Source of the DNA: Pelagihabitans pacificus
GTDB taxonomy: Bacteria; Bacteroidota; Bacteroidia; Flavobacteriales; Flavobacteriaceae
Direction of reading: 5' to 3'
Length of the DNA: 64,000 bases
Assembly (NCBI RefSeq): GCF_009371985.2
Contig: NZ_VIKU02000001.1
Location: 1,364,001 to 1,428,000 of the forward strand
Below, piece after piece: positions 17,001-26,472 of this stretch. The position numbers and the translations under genes were made by a program. The notes beneath the pieces are model-generated. The model did no database searches and was not told where the DNA came from. It saw nothing but the letters and a program-made list of their open reading frames with translations. Position 1 is the first letter of the stretch. The number at the start of each line of letters is the position of its first letter.

Positions 17001-18341
17001 ATGAAACATCTTAGCAAATTATTGATTGCTGCCCTGCTTTTTGTAGGTTTTAACAGCATACAAGCTCAAGACATGAATAACCCTTGGCAGGTTAGTTTTG
17101 GGGCCAATGCCATAGACACATATCCTACGGGTGATGGAAGTTCTTTTGGAAACGAGTTATTCAATGTGAACGATCACTGGAACATCCTTCCCTCCATTTC
17201 CTATATCGCTGTCTCCAAAGCTGTTGGTAATAACTTTTCGGTAGGTGCTAGAGGTTCCTTGAATAGAATCAACAAGTTGGGCGACACCCGTGTCGATGAC
17301 CTCTCACATTACGCTATAGATGGTACCATTAAATATACCTTCTTAAAGAACACCGTAGTAGACCCATTCCTCGAAGTAGGTGGTGGTTACACGTGGGTAG
17401 ATGAAATCGGAGCCGGTACCGTTAACGGCGCCGCCGGGGTGAATTTCTGGTTCACCGAAAACCTAGGCCTTACTTTGCAGATGACCTATAAGCATGCCTT
17501 CGAAGATTATGGAGTAAAGCACTGGCAACACTTGGCCGGTATCGCCGTGAAATTTGGTGGTACCGATACCGATGGTGACGGAATTTATGACAAAGATGAT
17601 GCTTGTCCGGAAGTTGCCGGTCTAGAAGCCTTCAACGGATGTCCGGATTCCGACGGTGACGGAATTGAAGATAGCAAGGATAGCTGTCCTAACGAAGCTG
17701 GTTCCGCTGAAATGAACGGTTGCCCAGATGCTGATGGTGACGGTGTAGCCGACAAGGATGACGCCTGTCCAAGCGAAGCTGGTTTGGCCAATCTTGCGGG
17801 TTGTCCAGATGCCGACGGTGACGGTGTAGCCGACAAGGACGATGAGTGTCCAAACGAAGCAGGACCTGCCGAAAATAAAGGATGCCCATGGCCAGATAAA
17901 GATGGTGACGGTGTATTGGATAAAGACGATCAGTGTCCAGATGTTGCCGGTACTGTAGCCAACAACGGATGTCCTGAAGTAACCGAAGAAGTTCAGAAGC
18001 AATTGAACGACTATGCTAAAACTATCTTATTCGATACTGGCAAGTCTTCCTTGAATCCTTCCGCCACTTCTGTCTTCGTTGATATCATCAGAATATTGAA
18101 CGAATATCCAAACGCAAAGTTCTCTGTAGAAGGTCACACAGACAGCGTAGGTAGTGCCAAATTGAACCAAAGGCTATCTGAGGAACGAGCAAATGCCGTT
18201 AGGGATTTCTTGATTGCCGAAGGTATTGCCGCCGATCGTTTGACCGCTATCGGATATGGTGAAGACAGGCCTATCGCCGATAACAAGACCAGAGCTGGTA
18301 GAAAAGAAAACAGAAGAACGGAAATCAACTTGATCAAGTAA
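17001..18341 (+). CDS. OmpA-family outer-membrane protein with thrombospondin type-3 repeats
   Basis: Residues 1-22 ([20 protein letters not shown]...) are a signal peptide. A barrel-like region (about 23-185) precedes five calcium-binding type-3 repeats of the form DxDGDGxxDxxDxCP, and the C-terminal OmpA domain binds peptidoglycan ([43 protein letters not shown]). It anchors the outer membrane to the cell wall. A TTG six bases upstream also opens the frame, but the ATG at 17001 gives a normal signal peptide and sits correctly after the promoter. It is followed by a strong terminator. Confidence 0.93.
   Translation: MKHLSKLLIAALLFVGFNSIQAQDMNNPWQVSFGANAIDTYPTGDGSSFGNELFNVNDHWNILPSISYIAVSKAVGNNFSVGARGSLNRINKLGDTRVDDLSHYAIDGTIKYTFLKNTVVDPFLEVGGGYTWVDEIGAGTVNGAAGVNFWFTENLGLTLQMTYKHAFEDYGVKHWQHLAGIAVKFGGTDTDGDGIYDKDDACPEVAGLEAFNGCPDSDGDGIEDSKDSCPNEAGSAEMNGCPDADGDGVADKDDACPSEAGLANLAGCPDADGDGVADKDDECPNEAGPAENKGCPWPDKDGDGVLDKDDQCPDVAGTVANNGCPEVTEEVQKQLNDYAKTILFDTGKSSLNPSATSVFVDIIRILNEYPNAKFSVEGHTDSVGSAKLNQRLSEERANAVRDFLIAEGIAADRLTAIGYGEDRPIADNKTRAGRKENRRTEINLIK
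17565..17975 (+). repeat. Tandem repeat encoding calcium-binding type-3 repeats
   Basis: Five imperfect in-frame repeats of roughly 75-85 bases inside the OmpA gene. Repeats three and four are the most alike (both encode [13 protein letters not shown], with nearly identical codons), suggesting a recent duplication. The repeat number may vary between strains. Confidence 0.8.
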
Positions 18342-18368
18342 GTTTCTAGAATTTTTAAATAAATGAAA

Positions 18369-18398
18369 AGCCCTGACGTAATCGTCAGGGCTTTTTTT
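18369..18398 (+). terminator. Terminator after the OmpA-family gene
   Basis: AGCCCTGACG (18369-18378) pairs with CGTCAGGGCT (18383-18392), followed by T7. It ends only 10 bases before the AddB-like start codon. Confidence 0.9.
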
Positions 18399-18408
18399 AT
18401 TTTTGATC

Positions 18409-21156
18409 ATGCAAAGTTTTTTGGAAGAGGTCGTAGCGGAAGTATCCCGAAAGTATACTCACTTCGAAGACCTCATCTTTATTCTTCCCAGCAAACGTGC
18501 AGGCACATTTACCAGAAACAGTATTCTAAAACACATCCAAAAAACAGTTTTCGCACCGGAAATCTATAGTATCGAGACCTTTGTGGCGCATGTTTCAGAA
18601 ATCGATTATGCTACGAATACCGAACAACTCTTTGAGCTTTATAAAGTTTACGATTCCCTGCAAAAAGGAGAGAAAGATACTTTTTTTGCCTTCTCCAAAT
18701 GGGGCCAGACCCTCTTACAGGATTTTAATGAAATCGATCGCTATCTTATTGACGCCGACCAACTATTTTCCAACCTTTCGGCAATACAGGAAATAAGTAT
18801 CTGGTCACCAGAAGCCAAAAAGACCCAAATGATGGAAGAGTATCTGTCATTCTGGAACAAGCTCGATAAGCTCTACCACCATTTCAACAAAACCTTGCTC
18901 GCTAAGGGAATAGGTCATCAAGGACTGGTATATCGCACTGCCTGCCAAAAATTGAGTGCCTATTTGGAGACTCAAAAGGATAAAATACACATCTTCATCG
19001 GTTTCAACGCTCTCAATGCTGCGGAATCACAGATCATTCAGACTATTCTGGCCAATCTGAAAGCCGAAATCTACTGGGATATCGATACCTATTTTCTGGA
19101 GGATCCCATCCACGATGCCGGATTTTTTATCCGGCAGCATCAAAAGACTTGGGAGTATATCAAAAAAAATGGGATAAACGGACGAAGCCATTATTACAAG
19201 GAACAGAAGAAAATCGAGGTCATCGGCGTGCCCAAAAACGTATCGCAGGCCAAATACGTAGGACACCTTTTAACAACCCTCCATCAGACGAACGAGTCAC
19301 TCCTAAGAAATACTGCGGTGGTATTGGGAGAAGAATCGTTGCTTAACCCTATATTGAATGCCATCCCTTCCGAAATTCCCGATGTGAATATCACAATGGG
19401 CTATCCCTTGGCCAAAACACCCCTTGCAAGTCTTTTTACACAGTTCCTAAACCTCTATATCAACAGGGACTTAGAAGGATGGTTCTACAAACCCCTGTTA
19501 GACTTTTTGGCACACCCCTACCTCAATACGCTATTGTCCGATGGGCAAACCAATATTGCAAAGATGTTATCCAACCGCATCAAAAACAATAATTGGACGC
19601 ATATTTCCGTTGATCGACTGCTCAAAGCCACGAAAAACCATCCTAGTATTGCACTGCTTTTTTTTGAGGGTCCTGCGACCCCCGACACTTTGGTTCAAAG
19701 GTGTTTGTCACTGATTCTATCATTGCGGGATGCGCTTTCCGAATCGAACGATACACTTGCTATTGAATACCTGTATCGATTTTATACCCTTTTCAATCAG
19801 ATAAGCGAACTTCTGGGTCAACACAGCTTTATCGACGACCAAAAATCGCTTTTAAGCCTTTACAAAGAGTTACTGGTCGCTGAGACCCTTGATTTTCAGG
19901 GAGAGCCCTTAGAGGGACTTCAAATCATGGGAATGTTGGAGAGCCGTAACCTCGATTTTGAAACCGTCATCCTAACTTCTGTGAACGAAGGTATTCTACC
20001 ATCGGGAAAATCGCACAATTCCTTTATTCCATTCGATTTGAAGAAATACTTCGGACTTCCTACCTATAAGGAAAAAGACGCCGTATATACCTATCACTTT
20101 TATCGTTTGTTACAACGTGCCCAAAATGTATATCTACTCTACAATACCGAACCCGATGTGCTGGAAGGAGGCGAGCCAAGCAGACTTATTCGACAACTGC
20201 TGACTGATGAGTCAAGGCAATTCGATATCACTGAGCGAGTTGCTGCACCGAAGATACTGCCCAATCATAAAACCCTTGGCAAAATTACGAAAGATAAGGC
20301 CTTAATGGAAGTCATTAAACAACATGCCAGTAACGGTTTCTCCCCTACCTCATTGACCAATTATATTAGAAATCCCCTTGATTTTTACAAACGTAACCTT
20401 TTGAAAATCGATGATGTGTTGGAAGTAGAGGAGACCGTGGCGGCCAATACCCTCGGTACCATCGTGCACGATACCTTGGAAGAGCTTTATACCCCATTTT
20501 TGGGCACTTATCTTACAACGCAAGGTCTGAACATCGCCAAATCGAAAACGAGCGACGTGGTGAGGAAATATTTCGCCGAAAGCTATCTGGAAGGAGATAT
20601 AAGCCAGGGCAAAAACCTGATCGCCTTTGAGGTCGTAGGTCGCTATGTCGAAAACTTTATCGATATGGAGATTGCACAATTACAAAAGCACCAAATTAAA
20701 ATCCTGGCCTTGGAGCAAAAGCTGGAGCGAACCCTATCGATTCCCGAATTGGATTTTCCCGTTCTACTGAAAGGAAAGTTGGATCGCATCGATAGTTTCG
20801 ACGGTACAATCAGAATTATCGACTACAAGACCGGGAAGGCCACTGCCTCACAAGTAGAAATTGTTGATTGGGAACAGATAACAACGGAATACGATTACAG
20901 TAAGGCGTTTCAATTACTATGCTATTCCTACATGTACGATAATCGGCATCCTATTAACGAATTGCATGCGGGCATTGTTTCCTTTAAAAATCTGAGTGCC
21001 GGGCTACTGCCCTTTGCGACCAAGGAAAAAAAAGGAAGCAGGAACAAAAATACCATTATCGATCGGCAAGTCCTTACCAAATTTGGGACGGAACTCAAAA
21101 AATTAATCCTGGAAATCTGTAATCCATCTGTCCCATTGGAAGAAAAAGAAATCTAA
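18409..21156 (+). CDS. addB: AddB-like PD-(D/E)XK nuclease
   Basis: A 915-residue protein with the N-terminal pattern of Bacteroidota AddB (FEDLIFILPSKRAGTFTRN), an inactive helicase-like body without a proper Walker A, and a C-terminal nuclease domain with GTIVHDTLEELY, LKGKLDRIDSFDG and IRIIDYKTGKA followed by AFQLLCYSYMY. It is expected to pair with the AddA-like protein at 12535 to form a break-repair helicase-nuclease. A four-cysteine iron-sulphur site as in B. subtilis AddB cannot be made out. A TTG at 18403 also opens the frame; I prefer ATG 18409. Its promoter must lie inside or before the upstream terminator, which is odd. Confidence 0.82.
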   Translation: MQSFLEEVVAEVSRKYTHFEDLIFILPSKRAGTFTRNSILKHIQKTVFAPEIYSIETFVAHVSEIDYATNTEQLFELYKVYDSLQKGEKDTFFAFSKWGQTLLQDFNEIDRYLIDADQLFSNLSAIQEISIWSPEAKKTQMMEEYLSFWNKLDKLYHHFNKTLLAKGIGHQGLVYRTACQKLSAYLETQKDKIHIFIGFNALNAAESQIIQTILANLKAEIYWDIDTYFLEDPIHDAGFFIRQHQKTWEYIKKNGINGRSHYYKEQKKIEVIGVPKNVSQAKYVGHLLTTLHQTNESLLRNTAVVLGEESLLNPILNAIPSEIPDVNITMGYPLAKTPLASLFTQFLNLYINRDLEGWFYKPLLDFLAHPYLNTLLSDGQTNIAKMLSNRIKNNNWTHISVDRLLKATKNHPSIALLFFEGPATPDTLVQRCLSLILSLRDALSESNDTLAIEYLYRFYTLFNQISELLGQHSFIDDQKSLLSLYKELLVAETLDFQGEPLEGLQIMGMLESRNLDFETVILTSVNEGILPSGKSHNSFIPFDLKKYFGLPTYKEKDAVYTYHFYRLLQRAQNVYLLYNTEPDVLEGGEPSRLIRQLLTDESRQFDITERVAAPKILPNHKTLGKITKDKALMEVIKQHASNGFSPTSLTNYIRNPLDFYKRNLLKIDDVLEVEETVAANTLGTIVHDTLEELYTPFLGTYLTTQGLNIAKSKTSDVVRKYFAESYLEGDISQGKNLIAFEVVGRYVENFIDMEIAQLQKHQIKILALEQKLERTLSIPELDFPVLLKGKLDRIDSFDGTIRIIDYKTGKATASQVEIVDWEQITTEYDYSKAFQLLCYSYMYDNRHPINELHAGIVSFKNLSAGLLPFATKEKKGSRNKNTIIDRQVLTKFGTELKKLILEICNPSVPLEEKEI

Positions 21157-21217
21157 CCATACGTCTATTTTGCATTTCATTATGAAATCCCGAACGTCCA
21201 TATTTGCTTATCACCTA

Positions 21218-21928
21218 TCACTTCAAATCAGGTCGGGTAGGTCGCACTTCGATTTTACTGGGTAAGGTACGGGGGTGCATTTTCAACAGATCCAACACCA
21301 AATCCCCGATGTCCTCGGGCTGTATCTTCCAAGCATCCTTTTCACCTGGTTCGTTGTGGTTAAAATGGGTCGCCACGGACCCTGGCATAATTGTAGAAAC
21401 CTTGATGTCGTATTTTCGAAGATCCAACATCGCTGCCTGGGTAAAACCGACTACACCGAACTTCGTGGCATTATATCCCGCTCCGGTAGCGAAGAAGTTG
21501 GTTCCCGCCAAACTGGCCAAGGTCATATAATAGCCCTTGGATTTTTTAAGCGCCGCTACCGAGGCTTTCAAAGTGTGGAATACCCCGTTCAAATTCGTGT
21601 CGATCATCTCGTGCCATTGGTCATCGCCCATTTCATCGATGGGAGCAAAATACCCTACTCCTGCATTGGCCAGTACCACGTCTAATTGGCCCCATTTGTC
21701 CAATATGGCCTGAACCGCCTTCTGTTCATCACCCAGTTGGGTGACATCCGATTCCAGGGCCAATACGGCATCGTCGTCTCCTAAATATTCCGCAGCCTGC
21801 TGCACGGTTTTTAAGGTACGCCCACTGATGGCCACACGCATGCCGGCCCCTATTAACTTTTTGGCTACGCCAAAACCGATACCTTTAGACCCTCCAGTAA
21901 TATAGGCTACTTTGTTTGTCAAATCCAT
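21218..21928 (-). CDS. Short-chain dehydrogenase/reductase
   Basis: A 236-residue classical SDR with the cofactor motif TGGSKGIGFG, NAGVGYF, and a tyrosine-lysine pair in GYNATKFGV. The short arginine-containing start (AISGRTLKTV after the second strand) favours NADP. The substrate is unknown. It stands alone, convergent with the AddB-like gene, 60 bases away, and upstream lies the tRNA region. Confidence 0.88.
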   Translation of the reverse strand: MDLTNKVAYITGGSKGIGFGVAKKLIGAGMRVAISGRTLKTVQQAAEYLGDDDAVLALESDVTQLGDEQKAVQAILDKWGQLDVVLANAGVGYFAPIDEMGDDQWHEMIDTNLNGVFHTLKASVAALKKSKGYYMTLASLAGTNFFATGAGYNATKFGVVGFTQAAMLDLRKYDIKVSTIMPGSVATHFNHNEPGEKDAWKIQPEDIGDLVLDLLKMHPRTLPSKIEVRPTRPDLK

Positions 21929-22010
21929 ATGCGTTGATTTTTGTTAAAGATAATTCTCCAGGCATTGCGATAAAAGCTGGCAAACGTTATTGTTTTGCTA
22001 AAAACAAAAG

Positions 22011-22030
22011 ACCATCATAGAAATGATGGT
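22011..22030 (-). terminator. Second (duplicated) tRNA terminator
   Basis: ACCATCAT (22011-22018) pairs with ATGATGGT (22023-22030), followed leftward by CTTTTG. It resembles the terminator at 22086-22105 and lies after a decayed copy of the tRNA 3' end, so the pair came from a local duplication. Confidence 0.6.
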
Positions 22031-22035
22031 TTTAG

Positions 22036-22066
22036 TGGAGAATACCGCCTCGGGGGAACGGGTGAC
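22036..22066 (-). pseudogene. Decayed duplicate of the 3' end of tRNA-Ala
   Basis: Read leftward this begins GTCACC and ends CGGTATTCTCCA, both shared with the T-arm and acceptor strand of the adjacent tRNA-Ala, but the bases between (CGTTCCCCCGAGG) no longer form a proper T-loop. The acceptor 5' strand, D-arm and anticodon are absent. It is followed by its own terminator copy, showing that a unit of tRNA 3' end plus terminator was duplicated and then decayed. Confidence 0.6.
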
Positions 22067-22085
22067 ATTTGCCCAAACAAAAAAC

Positions 22086-22105
22086 CATCACAGGAGTGAT
22101 GGTTT
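22086..22105 (-). terminator. Terminator of tRNA-Ala
   Basis: ACCATCAC pairs with GTGATGGT just downstream of the tRNA (read leftward), followed by a run of six T. Confidence 0.75.
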
Positions 22106-22106
22106 C

Positions 22107-22181
<75 letters not shown>

Positions 22182-22233
22182 GAGATTTTAGACTTCAAAG
22201 GAACTACTTTTTACGAAAGTATCAAAGTACAAA

Positions 22234-23031
22234 TCAATCTTTCTTGACGCATAGGACCAAGACGGGTACGGTAGCATAAAACTCCGACTTGGGAATGGTA
22301 TTTTTTTCCCATAGACTCTTAAAAAAGCCCCGTTTGCGACGAAATACACAGAGTAAATCCGGTTTTTGTGATTGAAAATGTTCCAAAACCCCCTGATAGG
22401 TAGTCGCATTTTCGGTAATGGTCAGGTTCGAACAGATATCCATCAAAGCGGTATCAATTTTTAAATCATCGTCGGTATAGCCCGGAGTCTTGACCAACAA
22501 TAAGTTAACCTGCGCATCGAATTTTTTCTTGATGGCAATCAATGGATCTAGTATTCGCTTCCGCTTCAGAATTCCCGATTTAAAGGCCGTGAGAATATTT
22601 TTCAAAGGTCTCAACGTGGTTCCTTTGGGAACGATCAAAATAGGGATATTGGTTCTCTTGACGATTCTTCCCGTGGTGTGTCCCAAATACAACTCTTCCT
22701 TGATGTCGTTACTTCGAGGGGCAAGAATTAGCAGATCGATGCCTAATTCTCGGTCAATATCCTTTATTCCATCAACAATATCCCCGTTATAAGTGGCTAT
22801 TTTGATATCGACGCTTTTTGCATCGACCTTATCGATCAGCTCCCGAAGCTTCTCCTTACTATTTTGTGCTACTTTTTCGCTTACACTCGTTAGGCCTCCT
22901 GTCTTCGAACTGACATTAATAACGTCCATCACGAAAACCCGTGCCGAAAAAACCGATGCAAAGTCCACGGCGTATTGCAGGGTAGCATGCGAATCCGGAT
23001 TGACGCCAATAGGAACAAGAATGTTTAACAT
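22234..23031 (-). CDS. Universal stress protein, UspA family
   Basis: A 265-residue protein with one complete Usp domain (about 1-140) starting MLNILVPIGVNPDSHATLQYAVDFAS and containing an ATP-binding-like segment GHTTGRIVKRTNIPILIVPKG, followed by a second, shorter Usp-like half ending VLVLCVKKD. Such double-domain proteins are common in Flavobacteria. Role in stress survival is known only at family level. It is divergent from the GNAT gene. Confidence 0.88.
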   Translation of the reverse strand: MLNILVPIGVNPDSHATLQYAVDFASVFSARVFVMDVINVSSKTGGLTSVSEKVAQNSKEKLRELIDKVDAKSVDIKIATYNGDIVDGIKDIDRELGIDLLILAPRSNDIKEELYLGHTTGRIVKRTNIPILIVPKGTTLRPLKNILTAFKSGILKRKRILDPLIAIKKKFDAQVNLLLVKTPGYTDDDLKIDTALMDICSNLTITENATTYQGVLEHFQSQKPDLLCVFRRKRGFFKSLWEKNTIPKSEFYATVPVLVLCVKKD

Positions 23032-23084
23032 AGCCTTATCTTGATTAATTATAGGTTAAATTTACAATTAAATTAAACCTGTTT

Positions 23085-23585
23085 ATGATTCGGAGTGCAA
23101 AGATATCGGAAATACCCGATATTTTGAGGTTGACCAAGGCTTGTGCGTCCCATATGATCGAACACGGAATCTATCAATGGAACGATCAATATCCTTCACA
23201 AACCGCATTTGAAAACGACATCGCACGCGACGAACTTTTTGTTTTGGTGCTTTCTGGCAACATCGTCGGTACCATAGTGCTCTCTACTTTAATGGATGAA
23301 GAATACGTTCCGGTTACATGGCTTACACCAAATGAGAATAATATATATGTTCATAGGCTGGCCGTCCACCCCGATCAACAAGGAAAAGGGCATGCCCAAC
23401 GCTTGATGGATTTTGCAGAGAATCGTGCTAAGGAAATGGGGGTCTCCTCGGTACGACTGGACACCTTTAGTCAAAATAAGCGCAACCAACGGTTTTATGA
23501 AAACCGCGGCTATACCAAACTCGGTGCTATTTACTTCCCAAAACAGAGCGCGCATCCGTTTCACTGCTATGAATTAGTATTATAA
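23085..23585 (+). CDS. GNAT-family N-acetyltransferase
   Basis: A 166-residue acetyltransferase with the acetyl-CoA binding motif VHRLAVHPDQQGKGHAQRLM (motif A, Q-x-x-G-x-G/A) near residue 90 and motif B RLDTFSQNKRNQRFYENRGY. The substrate is unknown. It ends 12 bases before the MATE transporter gene and is likely co-transcribed with it. Confidence 0.88.
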   Translation: MIRSAKISEIPDILRLTKACASHMIEHGIYQWNDQYPSQTAFENDIARDELFVLVLSGNIVGTIVLSTLMDEEYVPVTWLTPNENNIYVHRLAVHPDQQGKGHAQRLMDFAENRAKEMGVSSVRLDTFSQNKRNQRFYENRGYTKLGAIYFPKQSAHPFHCYELVL

Positions 23586-23597
23586 CCACCATGCCAT

Positions 23598-24932
23598 TTG
23601 AAGACCGCCATCAATTTTAAGACCATCAATAGCCTGGCCATACCTGCGACCATTGCTGGTATCGCAGAACCACTTTTGTCGATTACCGATACCGCCATCG
23701 TAGGAAACATCCCTGTTGACGGTCTTGAATCGTTGGCCGCAGCAGGGATTGTCGGTTCTTTTCTCTCCATGCTCATTTGGGTATTAGGGCAGACACGTAG
23801 TGCCATCTCGGCCATAATCTCCCAGTATCTGGGCGCTGGCCGTTTGGAGGAGGTTAAAACCCTGCCCGCCCAGGCCATTTATTTGAATGTTGGTTTAAGT
23901 GTTTTGGTACTGCTTTCGACCATTTTTGTGATCGAGGAAATCTTTCAATTACTAAATGCCACCGGTAAAATCCTCGAATATTGTATCAGTTACTATTCCA
24001 TTCGGGTCTGGGGATTTCCCTTGACTCTTTTTGCCTTTGCCGTGATGGGAATTTTTAGGGGGCTACAAAATACGTATTGGCCCATGATGATCGCTGTTAT
24101 AGGAGCCGTCCTGAACGTAGTGCTCGATTTCATTTTGGTATATGGCATCGAAGGCTGGATCGACCCCCTTTATCTTGAAGGCGCCGCCTGGGCCAGTTTA
24201 ATCGCCCAAGCGGTCATGGCAATCATGGCCATTTTTCTTCTGATTACGAAGACCGATATCAGTTTGCGGCTGAGACGACCTTGGCATCCCGAGCTCAAAA
24301 GATTGATCGGGATGAGCCTAAACCTATTCGTACGGGCCGTGGCCCTTAATACGGCCCTGATCTTGGCCGTCCGGGAGGCGACCGCCCTGGGCGACCGATT
24401 TATCGGGGCCCATACGATTGCCATTAACCTATGGTTGTTTTCTGCCTTTTTTATTGATGGTTATGGTGCTGCAGGCAACATCATGGGAGGACGCCTACTG
24501 GGAGCCAAGGACTACTCCGGACTCTGGAAATTAGCAAAAAAAATCATTACATACGGGCTATTGGTAAGTACCGTATTGGTGGTTTTCGGGTTCGTTTTTT
24601 ACCGCCCCATTGGACGCCTTTTTTCAAACGAAACCATTGTTTTGGAAGCGTTTTATGGTATCTTTTATCTGTTGATACTAGGGCTTCCGATGAATGCCGT
24701 TGCATTTGTGTTTGACGGTGTATTCAAAGGATTGGGTGAAATGAAATATTTGCGCAACACGCTTCTTGCAGCTACCTTTTTAGGTTTTGTCCCCACACTT
24801 TTTATTGGCAAATACCTGCATTGGAGCCTCACCGGTATTTGGATTGCCTTTGCGGTGTGGATGGCGGTTCGTGGTGGCGCCTTGGTCTGGAAGTTTCGCA
24901 GAAAGTTTCGGCCATTGCTTTTTTCCCACTAG
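23598..24932 (+). CDS. MATE-family multidrug/toxin efflux transporter
   Basis: About 444 residues with roughly twelve membrane segments; the first begins SLAIPATIAGIAEPLLSITDTAIVG, typical of the DinF-like MATE branch, which exports organic cations using a Na+ or H+ gradient. No ATG lies between the stop of the GNAT gene and the first membrane segment; the only start that keeps segment one intact is TTG at 23598. An out-of-frame ATG at 23591 gives only a nine-codon peptide. The GNAT-MATE pair hints at linked modification and export of a compound, which is inference. Confidence 0.9.
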   Translation: MKTAINFKTINSLAIPATIAGIAEPLLSITDTAIVGNIPVDGLESLAAAGIVGSFLSMLIWVLGQTRSAISAIISQYLGAGRLEEVKTLPAQAIYLNVGLSVLVLLSTIFVIEEIFQLLNATGKILEYCISYYSIRVWGFPLTLFAFAVMGIFRGLQNTYWPMMIAVIGAVLNVVLDFILVYGIEGWIDPLYLEGAAWASLIAQAVMAIMAIFLLITKTDISLRLRRPWHPELKRLIGMSLNLFVRAVALNTALILAVREATALGDRFIGAHTIAINLWLFSAFFIDGYGAAGNIMGGRLLGAKDYSGLWKLAKKIITYGLLVSTVLVVFGFVFYRPIGRLFSNETIVLEAFYGIFYLLILGLPMNAVAFVFDGVFKGLGEMKYLRNTLLAATFLGFVPTLFIGKYLHWSLTGIWIAFAVWMAVRGGALVWKFRRKFRPLLFSH

Positions 24933-25003
24933 TTCACTAGGTTACTGAAGGAGGTTTGTCCCTTCTAAAAAGAATATTTTACTTTTACAGCAAACAACAA
25001 CAG

Positions 25004-25771
25004 ATGCCAACTACAAGACAAAACGGAAGCCTCTACACCAACATTGCCAACAAAGTAGCCATAGTGGAATTCGGCCATCCAGCCGGGAATTCGTTTGTTG
25101 CCGAACTTTTAAACCGATTGGTATTGGAGCTGGAAAAACTTTCCGAAGATCCTTCGATTACGGTCATTATCTTAAAATCCGAGGGCGACCGTGCCTTTTG
25201 TGGGGGTGCCTCGTTCGATGAATTGGTCGCCATTGAAAATTTATCGGAAGGCAAAGTATTCTTTAGCGGTTTCGCAAACGTCATCAACGCCATGCGGAAA
25301 TGTAAAAAGGTCATTATCGGCCGGATCCAAGGAAAAACTGTGGGCGGGGGAGTTGGCCTCGCAGCGGCCTGTGATTACACCTTTGCTTCGGTCAACGCAT
25401 CGATACGACTTTCCGAACTAACCATCGGCATCGCTCCGCTGGTCATCGCCCCAGCGGTGGAACGAAAAATCGGAAAGGCCGCTATCTGTGAATTATCCCT
25501 GGCCCCCACCGAGTGGAAAAACGCCTACTGGGCCCAAGAGAAAGGACTTTTTTCCAAAGTCTTTGAAACCACCAAGGAATTGGACAAGGAAATTGACTTT
25601 TTCGCCCAAAAACTATCGCAGTTCAACCCCGAGGCCCTCGAAGAATGGAAAAAAGTACTGTGGAACGATACCGATCATTGGGATGAACTCTTGGTCGAGC
25701 GGGCGGGTATTACAGGAACATTGGTGTTGTCCGAATTTACCAAAAAAGCCTTATCCAAGTTTAAAAAATAA
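25004..25771 (+). CDS. Enoyl-CoA hydratase/isomerase (crotonase) family protein
   Basis: About 255 residues from the ATG at 25004 (a TTG at 24956 also opens the frame but precedes an unrelated extension). Crotonase landmarks are the oxyanion-hole strands ILKSEGDRAFCGGASFDEL and GKTVGGGVGLAAACDYTFA, then SELTIGIAP. It could be a methylglutaconyl-CoA hydratase-like enzyme or another acyl-CoA enzyme; sequence alone does not decide. It may be co-transcribed with the upstream MATE gene (71-base gap). Confidence 0.85.
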   Translation: MPTTRQNGSLYTNIANKVAIVEFGHPAGNSFVAELLNRLVLELEKLSEDPSITVIILKSEGDRAFCGGASFDELVAIENLSEGKVFFSGFANVINAMRKCKKVIIGRIQGKTVGGGVGLAAACDYTFASVNASIRLSELTIGIAPLVIAPAVERKIGKAAICELSLAPTEWKNAYWAQEKGLFSKVFETTKELDKEIDFFAQKLSQFNPEALEEWKKVLWNDTDHWDELLVERAGITGTLVLSEFTKKALSKFKK

Positions 25772-25811
25772 TATTCGTCTTGGTAGTTCGTTGTAGTAGA
25801 AAATAGGTACG

Positions 25812-25925
25812 ATGGAAATTCTACAGTTTTTAAATGGTGATCTTATATTTCCCGTTTTGGCCCTTTTCGTGGTGGTCATCTATTTCATTAATCGAATACG
25901 GATGCGTCGCAGGTTCAAACGCTAG
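25812..25925 (+). CDS. Small single-span membrane protein (37 residues)
   Basis: The short frame encodes one hydrophobic helix (FPVLALFVVVIYFI) after a short N-terminus and ends in a strongly basic tail (RIRMRRRFKR). That pattern, with inside-positive charge after the helix, is typical of real small membrane proteins. No family assignment is possible. It lies 40 bases after the crotonase gene. Confidence 0.55.
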   Translation: MEILQFLNGDLIFPVLALFVVVIYFINRIRMRRRFKR

Positions 25926-25982
25926 TCCACGCAACCATCCCAAAAACAGGTATCTCATAAGTAGCTATGCAATTCAAATACG

Positions 25983-26411
25983 ATGACCATGAGAAATACT
26001 GTTTTTGGAATCGCCTTATTACTGCTGTTATTAGGATGCAACGGAGATGATGATTCGACCAATATAGACTGCTCGGCAAGTGCTTGTACAAACATTTTCA
26101 TCTCACATACTGTTACGGTTACTGACCCGAGCGGGGTCGCCATTCCCTTGGACGCTTTTAGCGTTACCGATCTTGACACCGGTGAAGATCTTACGCGAAC
26201 GCTTACCGAGGAGGAGCTTGAACAAGCAAGACAGGCAGGAAGGTATCCATTATACGACGACCTTACCGACCGTGATAATTTTCCTATAAGCAGAAGCATC
26301 GTTTTTAAAGGGTTCATCGACGAAAAAGAAGTCATTCGAGCGGAATACTCCGCAGGAACTGATTGTTGCCATTCAAGCGTAAGTGGAAACCTCAACCTTA
26401 TCGTGGAGTAA
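25983..26411 (+). CDS. Predicted small lipoprotein of unknown function
   Basis: A 142-residue protein with a lipoprotein signal peptide ending LLLLLGC, so the mature protein begins with a lipidated cysteine followed by an acidic stretch NGDDDST, a Bacteroidota export signal-like pattern. The rest is rich in beta-forming residues with three more cysteines (CSASAC, DCCHSS). ATG codons at 25983 and 25989 are both possible. No family recognised. Confidence 0.75.
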   Translation: MTMRNTVFGIALLLLLLGCNGDDDSTNIDCSASACTNIFISHTVTVTDPSGVAIPLDAFSVTDLDTGEDLTRTLTEEELEQARQAGRYPLYDDLTDRDNFPISRSIVFKGFIDEKEVIRAEYSAGTDCCHSSVSGNLNLIVE

Positions 26412-26472
26412 AGCCTAGAATTCGATTCCACGTTTTGGTAGAATCCCTACCTTTGCTTTCCAAAAAGGCCCC

